Below, piece after piece: positions 1 through 5,700 of a stretch of DNA of 5,824 nt. Position 1 is the first letter of the stretch. Each line of letters begins with the position of its first letter. Position numbers and translations under genes: made by a program. Origin of the DNA: Bacteroidales bacterium. GTDB taxonomy: Bacteria; Bacteroidota; Bacteroidia; Bacteroidales; JAAUTT01. The notes below the pieces were generated by a model. It did not search any database. It worked only from the letters and a program-made list of their open reading frames with translations, and had not been told where the DNA came from. Location: NCBI GenBank assembly GCA_012031335.1, contig JAAUTT010000333.1, forward strand, positions 1 to 5,824, read 5' to 3'.

Positions 1-402
1 TTTATGAACCTGATGAAGATTATTGATTCCGAGCCTTTTATTGCTGTTAATCTCGGATTAGGCTCTGTTGAAGATGCCGTTGCCGAAGTTGAATACTGCA
101 ATGGAGATACTACCACCCTAGAAGGGAAGAAGAGAAAATTAAACGGTGCCGCCGACCCCTTTAAAGTGAAATACTGGGCTGTGGGTAACGAAATGTTCGG
201 GAGCTGGCAGTTGGGCTTTATGCCTATTGCCGATTACCAGGCAAAGCATAACAGAGCGGCAGCCGGAATCTGGAAAACAGATTCAACAACACAACTCATT
301 GGTGTTGGCGATATCGGTACCAACTGGAGCCGGCGGATGATGAACGTTTGCGGCGATTATATGAACCTGCTCAGCGAACACCCAGTATTCGAAAGAAGGT
401 GA
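1..402 (+). CDS. GH51 fragment A: catalytic barrel with acid/base Glu
   Basis: First readable segment of the GH51 gene, open from base 1 to the stop at 400-402. It holds the barrel strand PFIAVNLGLGSVEDA (about codons 34-78), the VEYCNGD motif typical of GH51 (codons 88-108), KYWAVGNEMFG with the acid/base Glu (190-192), and DYMNLLSEH near the end (355-381). The last few codons before the stop (after about 396) are probably out of frame: adding one A in the GAAAGAAGG stretch lets ERK run straight into VTDVVSHIN of fragment B. The ATG at 4 is an internal Met, not a start, because the preceding codon is in frame and the family has a longer N terminus. Confidence 0.75.
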   Translation, partial: FMNLMKIIDSEPFIAVNLGLGSVEDAVAEVEYCNGDTTTLEGKKRKLNGAADPFKVKYWAVGNEMFGSWQLGFMPIADYQAKHNRAAAGIWKTDSTTQLIGVGDIGTNWSRRMMNVCGDYMNLLSEHPVFERR

Positions 403-989
403 CTGATGTGGTTTCCCATATCAATGCCCTGGCAGGTCAGATCAAGGCAGTTGCCGATTCACACCGGCTCTACCGAAAAGAGGTTCCGGGTCTGAAAGCC
501 AAAGACATCCGCATTGCCCTGGATGAATATAACTATTGGTACGGACCCAATCCTTACGGGGAACTTGGCATTGTTTACCACCAGAAGGATGCTTTAGGTG
601 TTGCCAAAGCCTTGCACGAGATGTTCCGCAACAGCGATCTGTATTTTATGGCCAACTATGCCCAAACGGTAAATGTGCTGGGCTGCATCAAAACCAATGG
701 CACCACTTCGTCCCTCGAAGCCACTGCTTTGCCGCTGATTCTTTACCGTAACCATTACGGTACTATTCCGGTGAAAGTAACCGATACCATTCCAGGTTTG
801 GATGTGGAGGCAGCATACACTCCTGCCAGAGATTCCATGACCGTGGCAGTTGTTAGCTCACTGGACAGGGAAACATCGTTCAAGCTAAATTTTGATATGG
901 GAACCACAGGGAAGGGGTTAATAAGATTTGGACAATTGCTAATTCCGACCCCATGGCCTATAACGAACCAGGGAAAGTACCACGAATAG
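396..989 (+). CDS. GH51 fragment B: nucleophile Glu and start of C-terminal beta-domain
   Basis: Middle segment of the same GH51 gene, in the third + frame. The frame is open from 348, but homology-like sequence begins only around 396 (VTDVVSHINALAGQI). It carries IALDEYNYWYG with the nucleophile Glu (525-527), then GIVYHQKDALGVAKALHEMF, a helix region of the barrel, and ANYAQTVNVLG (about 650-682), which leads into the C-terminal beta-sandwich domain of arabinofuranosidases. The residues after about 912 (LIRFGQLLIPTPWP) do not look like the family, because the correct frame has moved; the TAG at 987-989 is therefore a frameshift product and not the true end. Confidence 0.7.
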   Translation, partial: KVTDVVSHINALAGQIKAVADSHRLYRKEVPGLKAKDIRIALDEYNYWYGPNPYGELGIVYHQKDALGVAKALHEMFRNSDLYFMANYAQTVNVLGCIKTNGTTSSLEATALPLILYRNHYGTIPVKVTDTIPGLDVEAAYTPARDSMTVAVVSSLDRETSFKLNFDMGTTGKGLIRFGQLLIPTPWPITNQGKYHE

Positions 990-1081
990 TGATCAGTTCT
1001 GAAGAAAAAACCTCGAAAATCAAAAATTTAAAAATACCTGCCTATAGCATTGTAATGGTTAAGTTTGCGATTAAGGGGTAG
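912..1081 (+). CDS. GH51 fragment C: C-terminal end of the enzyme
   Basis: Last segment of the GH51 gene, in the second + frame and too short to stand out as an ORF. It reads IWTIANSDPMAYNEPGK (929-979), then VPRIVISSEE and finally IPAYSIVMVKF before the TAG at 1079-1081. A closing motif of the form 'PAYSI-hydrophobic-V' followed within a few residues by the stop is how the alpha-L-arabinofuranosidase C-terminal domain ends in related proteins, which is why I take this and not 989 as the true terminus. The shift into this frame falls in the GGGAAGGGG stretch near 908-917 and needs one missing base. Confidence 0.65.
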
Positions 1082-1124
1082 CAATGAAATAAAATTTTGA
1101 ACGTAAATTAGAGAAACATTTTAT

Positions 1125-3089
1125 ATGCGTATTGTGAAAGCCCGAAAACTATTTCTATTAATTACTCTGAGTATTCAGTTTAGTTTTGTAATTGCTCAAA
1201 GCCGTCCGGTCGATCTTGTTTTTCCCCAACTCGACAGCGAAAACTCGAGGTGGATATTTTTCTCGTCAGCCTGCCGACCCTTTGGGATGGTGAACCTGAG
1301 TCCCGATAACAAGGCCGATACTGACTGGGGATCGGGCTATCGGTACGAGAAGGATTCGGTTAAGTTTTTCAGCCATATCCATGGATGGCAGCTTTCGGGT
1401 ATTCCGGTTATGCCGGTTAATGGTGAGTTCAAGGGGCACCTTGGTTCTAATATTTATGGCTCACCCTATACGCACGACAAAGAAACTGTTAAGCCCGGAT
1501 ATCACTCAGTATTTCTGGAAAGCTATGGTATAAAAGCCGAGCTTACTTCGACTACACGGGTGGGCTTTCACCGCTATCATTTCCCCACTGCTGCGGAAAG
1601 TTATGTTTTGCTCGATCTTGGAACCTTACTGGGGCCTTCAGGAACTGTAAAGGGAACCGCCCTCAGGGTAAACGAAACAGAGATACAGGGTTACGCCCTG
1701 ATGGAAAAAACCATTCGGAGGCCAAAACCTGTTTATGTGTTTTATGTGATAAAGTTCGACACACCGTTCAAAAAAATGAAGGCCTGGAAAGACGGTCAGC
1801 TTACCGGCGAAACCGGTGATTTTGAAGCTTCCAATGGGGGCATTTACCTGAAGTTCGACACCGGGACAGAAAAAGTTGTGAAGATGAAAGTGGGTATTTC
1901 TTATGTGAGCGAAGACCAGGCACGCCTTAACATGCAGGAAGAACTGCCACACTGGGATTTCGACCGTATTGTGCAGGAGTCGCAGGATGAATGGAACACA
2001 TGGCTGAGCAAAATTGAGATTGAAGGAGGCACACTCCAGCAGCAGCGGCGTTTCTATACCGACTTATGGCATTCGCTCCTGGGTCGTCGCATTATCAGCG
2101 ATGTGAACGGTAAATACTGCGATATGACAGGCCCTGAGCGGCGTATTGGACAGATTCCACTTGACAGCAACGGGAAACCGCTTTTCAACCACCATAACTT
2201 CGACGCTTTCTGGGGTGCACAATGGACAATTGCCGCACTCTGGGGAATGGTTTATCCAAAGGTCGCAAGCGATTTTGTCAATTCTATGCTCCTGATGTAC
2301 AACGATGGCGGGCTTATTCCCCGGGGTCCTTCAGGAGGGAATTACACTGCTGTTATGTCGGGGGCATCTACCACTCCTTTTATTGTTGGAGCCTACATGA
2401 AAGGCATCCGGACATTCGACATTGCCAAAGCTTATGAAGGAATGAAGAAAAACCACATGCCGGGAGGTATGATGGGAAAAGCCGGCTATGAACACAATAC
2501 TTTCAACGGAGGGGGCATTGAATTATACATCGAAAAGGGTTACGTACCTTACCCCATCGAAGGGCGATGGGGTATGCACCAGGACGGCTCATCACAAACA
2601 CTGGAATATGCCTCGCAGGACTGGTGTTTGGCGCAGATGGCCAAAGCATTGGGCAAAACCGACGATTATAATTATTTCCTGAAGCGCTCCTCTAACTGGA
2701 AAAACCTTTACGACAGCCAGAGTGGCTGGATCAGGCCCCGCAATAAGGACGGAAAATGGAAGGAGCCTTTCGATCCCTACCAATATAAAAACGGATTTAT
2801 TGAAGCAAATTCTGCACAGGCTACCTGGTTTGTACCTCAGGATTTGTCGGGACTTGCAGCCCTGATGGGAGGCAACGATAAAGCCTCTGCCAAACTAAAT
2901 ACCAGTTTTAAAAAGGCCGAAGAGCTTGGTTTTACCTCAGGTACATCGCATGCTGCTGAGCTGCATCCCGAATATCAGCGTATACCAATCAACTATGGAA
3001 ACCAGCCATCGATACAAAACAGCTTTTGTGTTCAACCACATAGGCCACCCATGGCTTACCCAGTATTGGTCACGAAAAGTTGTCGATAA
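1125..3089 (+). CDS. GH92 fragment A: signal peptide, N-terminal domain, most of the catalytic domain
   Basis: First 654 codons in the original frame. The sequence is family-like up to YGNQPSIQ (about 2992-3017); the 20 or so residues after that, ending at TGA-independent stop TAA 3087-3089, are out of frame. Features in order: signal peptide 1-24; beta-rich N-terminal domain with PFGMVNLSPD and FSHIHGWQLSGIPVMP (where a classical member has a 'HLSGTG' type motif); a linker near 270-300; the alpha/alpha barrel starting about QQQRRFYTDLWHSLL (residues 307-321); HHNFDAFWGAQWTI (residues 352-365), the barrel segment that lines the active site; and the catalytic acid Glu560. The usual glycine-rich loop ahead of PFGM is not visible here. 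Confidence 0.75.
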   Translation: MRIVKARKLFLLITLSIQFSFVIAQSRPVDLVFPQLDSENSRWIFFSSACRPFGMVNLSPDNKADTDWGSGYRYEKDSVKFFSHIHGWQLSGIPVMPVNGEFKGHLGSNIYGSPYTHDKETVKPGYHSVFLESYGIKAELTSTTRVGFHRYHFPTAAESYVLLDLGTLLGPSGTVKGTALRVNETEIQGYALMEKTIRRPKPVYVFYVIKFDTPFKKMKAWKDGQLTGETGDFEASNGGIYLKFDTGTEKVVKMKVGISYVSEDQARLNMQEELPHWDFDRIVQESQDEWNTWLSKIEIEGGTLQQQRRFYTDLWHSLLGRRIISDVNGKYCDMTGPERRIGQIPLDSNGKPLFNHHNFDAFWGAQWTIAALWGMVYPKVASDFVNSMLLMYNDGGLIPRGPSGGNYTAVMSGASTTPFIVGAYMKGIRTFDIAKAYEGMKKNHMPGGMMGKAGYEHNTFNGGGIELYIEKGYVPYPIEGRWGMHQDGSSQTLEYASQDWCLAQMAKALGKTDDYNYFLKRSSNWKNLYDSQSGWIRPRNKDGKWKEPFDPYQYKNGFIEANSAQATWFVPQDLSGLAALMGGNDKASAKLNTSFKKAEELGFTSGTSHAAELHPEYQRIPINYGNQPSIQNSFCVQPHRPPMAYPVLVTKSCR

Positions 3090-3465
3090 AGCCTTTAGCG
3101 CCCTTTCGCCACAATATGGGTACAATGGCGACGAAGATCAGGGGTTGATGGGCTCTCTCGCGGTTTTGATGAAAATAGGTTTGTTTGAAATGAACTCCGG
3201 GGCAGAACAGCGTCCGGTTGTTGAACTTGGAAGCCCCATATTCGACAAGATAACCATTCACCTGGATCAGAGCTATTACAAGGGTAAGACTTTTGTTATT
3301 GAGACTAAAAATAACGGTGCAGAAAACTATTATATTCAATCGGCAAAGCTTAACGGTGAAAAGCTCAGGAAACAATGGATTTACCACGATCAGATTGTGA
3401 ACGGAGGTACTTTGATTCTCGAAATGGGGAAGGAGCCCAATGAAAAATTCAATGTTGAGAGATAG
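3018..3465 (+). CDS. GH92 fragment B: C-terminal catalytic part with GDED
   Basis: Continuation in the first + frame, beginning right after the extra A (3016-3019). Read with that A removed, it runs IQTAFVFNHIGHPWLTQYW (about 3012-3068), then the catalytic-base motif YNGDEDQGLMGS (3121-3156), and the C-terminal beta-sandwich with VELGSPIFDKITIHL and the YIQSAKLNGE motif typical of the GH92 tail. The frame is open further upstream (from 2926), but that part is a shadow of fragment A. The stop is TAG 3463-3465. The tail after NGGTLILEMGKEPN is short and matches where family members normally end. Confidence 0.75.
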
Positions 3466-3646
3466 AAATGTGTATCTAAGGTTAGCTAATAAAACATAAA
3501 GTAGAGTCGACAGACGACATTCAACGGTCCATAGCCAATGCAGCTTTGACGAATAATTCGTATGTTCAAATCTATATTATTCAGCGCTATAACACAAATG
3601 GTATTGTCCTTCAAGCCGGACAATACTGTATAAAAAAGTGCAAGGA
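3466..3646. other. Convergent intergenic region
   Basis: Gap of 181 bp between the GH92 stop and the kinase stop on the opposite strand. It contains the inverted repeat listed separately. One + frame stays open from 3486 to a TAA at 3648-3650 (54 codons, containing TTDD-like VESTDDIQRS and later RYNTNGIVLQAGQYC) but has no ATG; the only candidate starts are a TTG at 3546 and an ATT at 3519, neither with a clear ribosome site. It may be a degraded gene end or chance. I see no tRNA, insertion-sequence end or CRISPR repeat here. Confidence 0.5.
3598..3629. terminator. Inverted repeat, possible two-way transcription terminator
   Basis: GTATTGTCC (3601-3609) and GGACAATAC (3618-3626) are perfect reverse complements separated by an 8-base loop; two G-T wobbles and one A-T pair extend the stem to 12. 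It sits between two converging genes, 17 bp from the kinase stop, the expected position for a shared terminator. Against this, no run of T follows the stem in either direction: the A6 run at 3632-3637 reads as U before, not after, the stem for the kinase transcript. The function is therefore inferred from position and symmetry only. Confidence 0.35.
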
Positions 3647-4735
3647 TTAAACAGGAATTGTAAAATAGAAAGTAGTGCCAACATTGAGTTCGCTTTCTAC
3701 CCAGATTTTACCCTTTAAAAGGCTAACAAATTCAGAACAAACAAGTAACCCTAAACCAGTTCCTTTTTCACCATTGGTACCTTGTTTTGATGTAACATTG
3801 CTAATCTTAAAAAGCTTTTCTTTTATTTCATTGGGAATTCCTACACCCTGATCGGCAACCGAAAATTCGATAAGATTGTCCTTAAATATAACTTTTAGTA
3901 GTATACGACCATTTATATTACTGAATTTAATTGAATTTGAAATTATATTTCTCAATATAGTTCCTAATAAAACTTCATCCACAAAAATAACTTCCTCATC
4001 ACAACCAATTATTTCAACTTCAAATGTTATATTCTTTGTTTGAGCTTGTTGATTTAATACTTTTAAAGTATTGTCGATTAAGTGATTGATATTTAGTTCT
4101 TTTGCATAAACTTCAATAATACCTCTTTGCGCACGGGCCCAATTAAGAAGGTTTTCCAATAAATTAAAAGCAGTGTGGGCAGCATCGTTCATGTACTGCA
4201 AATTTTTCTTTATTTTTTCCGGTGGGTATATGTCGATTTTTTGTAACAACAGAGCACCAAAACCTAACAAAACATTAAAAGGCGCTTTTAAATCATGCCC
4301 TAAAACTGAAAATAACTTGTCTTTTGTAGTATTTAAAATGGATAGTTGCTCATTGGAGATTAATAACTCTCTTTTTTGAGTTTCAATAAGTTTCTGTTTT
4401 TCTATCAATAGCTCGTTTGTTATTTTTAAGTTTTCGGAATGTATCCGCAATTCTTCCGATTGCTTTTCAAGTGTCGCATTTATTTTGTTCAGTTCCTCGG
4501 TTCGTTTCAGGACTTTCCATTCAAGTTTCTGCTTTTGCCGACGCAGAGATTTGGTTCTGTAATAGAATAATCCTGTAACAATTGCAATGATTGAAAAAAG
4601 AAATAATAGCTTAAACCACCATGTTTTCCACCAGGGGGGCAGAACAATTATTTGAAGTGATGCACCTTCTTCATTCCAGATTCCATCATTATTGGAACCT
4701 TTGACCCTGAATCTATATTTTCCGGTCTTCCAGGC
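3647..4735 (-). CDS. Kinase fragment C: end of Y_Y_Y, membrane helix, coiled coil, HisKA, HATPase_c
   Basis: Last segment in a third - frame; the frame is open from 4831 but is family-like only from TGKYRFRVKGSNNDGIWNE (about 4730). Order: end of Y_Y_Y; PPWWKTWWF and the membrane helix KLLFLFSIIAIVTGLFYY (4612-4559); a charged coiled coil of roughly 75 residues (about 4550-4320) that carries the signal across; the HisKA dimerisation helix with the phospho-acceptor His (codon 4297-4295) in HDLKAPF; the N box NIISNSIKFSN (3949-3914); the G1 box ADQGVGIP; the G2 box GTGLGLL (3763-3743); and GTTFYFTIPV before TAA 3649-3647. All ATP-binding boxes are intact, so this part could be functional. Confidence 0.8.
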   Translation of the reverse strand, partial: AWKTGKYRFRVKGSNNDGIWNEEGASLQIIVLPPWWKTWWFKLLFLFSIIAIVTGLFYYRTKSLRRQKQKLEWKVLKRTEELNKINATLEKQSEELRIHSENLKITNELLIEKQKLIETQKRELLISNEQLSILNTTKDKLFSVLGHDLKAPFNVLLGFGALLLQKIDIYPPEKIKKNLQYMNDAAHTAFNLLENLLNWARAQRGIIEVYAKELNINHLIDNTLKVLNQQAQTKNITFEVEIIGCDEEVIFVDEVLLGTILRNIISNSIKFSNINGRILLKVIFKDNLIEFSVADQGVGIPNEIKEKLFKISNVTSKQGTNGEKGTGLGLLVCSEFVSLLKGKIWVESELNVGTTFYFTIPV

Positions 4736-4953
4736 TCGAATAGGTTGCCTTACGTTCGTTGCCCACATAATGCCAATCCTTTTCAAAGCCTTCGAGCATG
4801 TATGCATATTGGTTTTTTTCCGGACTCTCATAACTTAAGGCCGTGTATTTAAAAGTGATGTATGTTTGGTCGTATTTCAGGATTATTTCTTTTGTTTCGG
4901 AAATTTGTTTTGTAAGCGGAGTGCCTTTTTTACCCACAGGTACTGGAATATTT
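4733..4953 (-). CDS. Kinase fragment B: Y_Y_Y domain
   Basis: Short middle segment in a second - frame, open to the stop at 4715-4713. Removing one base of the T6 run at 4951-4956 joins YITDFYIK to NIPVPVGKKGTPL. It then reads KYDQTYITFKYTALSYESPEKNQYAY and LEGFEKDWHYVGNERKATYSSLE, the pattern 'ALSYxxPExNxYAYxLEGFxxxW' that defines the Y_Y_Y domain next to Reg_prop propellers. The Met at 4937 is not a credible start because the sequence before it is already domain-like. After SSLE the frame is lost near 4733; the following DRKI is an artefact of the shift. Confidence 0.7.
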
Positions 4954-5637
4954 TTTAATATAAAAATCGGTGATATACACAGGAGGAATAATGGTGTTCG
5001 TTTTTATGCTTTCGGGTAAGAAATAAACCAACCCTTTTGTGTTTCCAAAATACAACTCACCCTTCTTTCCTTTGTGGAAAGCACATTTCATAAATTCATT
5101 GCCAGGTAGTCCGTCACTTATGTCGAAATTCCTAACCTTTTTTGTAACTGGGTTAAAAATAACAAGGCCGCCATTTGTGCTGAGCCAAAGATACCCTTTA
5201 TTATCTTCAAGAATACCATTTATTACATCGTTGGCAAACCCGTTTTTTCTTGTAAACGACTGGAATTTTTTTGTTCCCCGGTTAAAGAGATTTAAACCAG
5301 CTGCTGTTCCCACCCATAAGTTATGTTTTGAGTCTTCGGTGATCGAATAAACCCAGTCGTGACTCATGGAGCTTTTATCGAAATCGTTATGATAATAGTT
5401 GGTAAATGTGTTCGTTTCCTGATCCCATCTGCCCAGTCCGTGATAAGTCCCTAACCATACAATACCCTGGGAGTCGGTATAAATTGTTAAAATATAATTG
5501 CTGCACAAGCTGTTTGCATTTTTCAAGTCGTTGAATAAATGACTGATAGTATTTTTCTTTTTATCCAGAATGTTTAAACCACTGTTATGCCCTGCCGCCA
5601 GAATATTTCCGTTTTTGTCCTCTGAAATTGCAAACAC
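4951..5637 (-). CDS. Kinase fragment A: Reg_prop beta-propeller repeats
   Basis: Periplasmic sensor part, from GTG 5637 (V read as Met) to about the T6 run at 4951-4956; the frame itself stops at 4932-4930. Repeats can be aligned by the pattern 'V-x-x-I-x-E-D-x-x-G-x-L-W-x-G-T-x-x-G-L': SVFAISEDKNGNILAAGHNS, ILTIYTDSQGIVWLGTYHG, VYSITEDSKHNLWVGTAAG, INGILEDNKGYLWLSTNGG, and a last divergent one with GELYFGNTKGLVYF. The family then continues IPPVYITDFYIK, where the next domain starts. GTG at 5637 is only the first available start; the residues before it (NDYKSIFGYS) align with NDFDKSSMSHDW of a later repeat, so the coding homology is older than this start. Confidence 0.7.
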
Positions 5638-5700
5638 GCTGTAGCCAAATATGGATTTGTAATCATTTTGGCTCTGATAAATAATTTTTAAAAGTTTGTT

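Larger units (their letters stand above)
1..1081 (+). pseudogene. GH51-type alpha-L-arabinofuranosidase, 5' cut by window, two frameshifts
   Basis: This is the C-terminal part of a GH51-type retaining exo-enzyme that would release terminal alpha-L-arabinofuranose from arabinose-containing glycans. Joining three frames (about 1-396, 396-912 and 912-1081) restores one continuous 360-residue tail ending in TAG at 1079-1081. Both GH51 catalytic signatures are present: the acid/base Glu in VGNEMFG (codon 190-192) and the nucleophile Glu in LDEYNYW (codon 525-527). The N-terminal part lies outside the window, so signal peptide and start cannot be judged. Each junction needs one missing base: one in the A-rich stretch near 390-398, one in the G-rich stretch near 908-917. 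No other stop interrupts the rebuilt frame, so a recent lesion or sequencing error is likely. The GH92 gene begins 43 bp downstream on the same strand, suggesting one operon. Family assignment is firm; exact substrate is inference. Confidence 0.85.
1125..3465 (+). pseudogene. GH92-type exo-alpha-mannosidase, complete but with one frameshift
   Basis: Predicted exported, calcium-dependent, inverting exo-alpha-mannosidase of family GH92, removing terminal mannose from alpha-mannans or N-glycan-like structures. Discounting one extra A in the AAAA run at 3016-3019 gives 779 residues, the usual length for the family. Residues 1-24 form a signal peptide (KARK, a hydrophobic core, cleavage probably after VIA). 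Then come PFGMVNLSPD (N-terminal domain), the likely catalytic acid Glu560 in IEANSAQATWFVPQD, YGNQPS, and GDED (about 669-671), which holds the catalytic-base Asp pair in characterised members. ATG at 1125 is chosen because it gives the signal peptide; GAGAAA at 1111-1116 is a weak ribosome site. It follows the GH51 gene by 43 bp and converges with the kinase gene. Everything else is intact, so recent mutation or sequencing error is likely; it could equally be a functional gene misread. Confidence 0.85.
3647..5700 (-). pseudogene. Propeller-sensor histidine kinase, N-terminally truncated, two frameshifts
   Basis: Membrane sensor kinase of the type used by Bacteroidota to detect glycans: a periplasmic beta-propeller of Reg_prop repeats plus a Y_Y_Y domain binds ligand, and the cytoplasmic kinase phosphorylates a regulator. 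Joining three frames gives 683 codons from 5700 to TAA 3649-3647: about five Reg_prop repeats, Y_Y_Y, one membrane helix (4610-4559), coiled coil, HisKA with HDLKAPF, and HATPase_c. Full members usually have about twice as many repeats and a signal peptide; both are absent. The frame opens after a stop at 5703-5701, its only conventional start is GTG 5637, yet repeat-like residues continue upstream of it. The protein ends after HATPase_c, with no receiver or AraC domain, so it is not a classical one-piece hybrid. Both shifts need one extra base (4951-4956 and near 4733). Base composition is clearly A/T-richer than the two enzyme genes. Confidence 0.85.

Noticed and set aside
1082..1124. Promoter for the GH92 gene in the gap after GH51
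   Set aside because: The gap is only 43 bp, TAAAATTTTG there does not fit the consensus spacing, and co-transcription with GH51 is the simpler reading.
1638..1952. 104-codon open frame on the - strand within the GH92 gene
   Set aside because: It lies wholly opposite a strongly supported enzyme gene and its translation shows no domain pattern, so it is a shadow.
390..3020. Programmed ribosomal frameshifting as explanation for the split enzyme genes
   Set aside because: The shifts go in different directions at unrelated sites, no slippery heptamer with a downstream structure was recognised, and these families are not known to use recoding.
3070..3387. 105-codon open frame on the - strand opposite the end of GH92
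   Set aside because: It covers the catalytic GDED region of the real gene and looks like no known protein.
3466..3646. Insertion-sequence remnant or CRISPR-like repeat in the convergent gap
   Set aside because: No terminal inverted repeats, target duplications, transposase-like residues or regularly spaced repeats were found.
5039..5350. 103-codon open frame on the + strand opposite the propeller repeats
   Set aside because: The - strand holds recognisable Reg_prop repeats in the same place; the + frame is Phe/Pro-rich shadow sequence.
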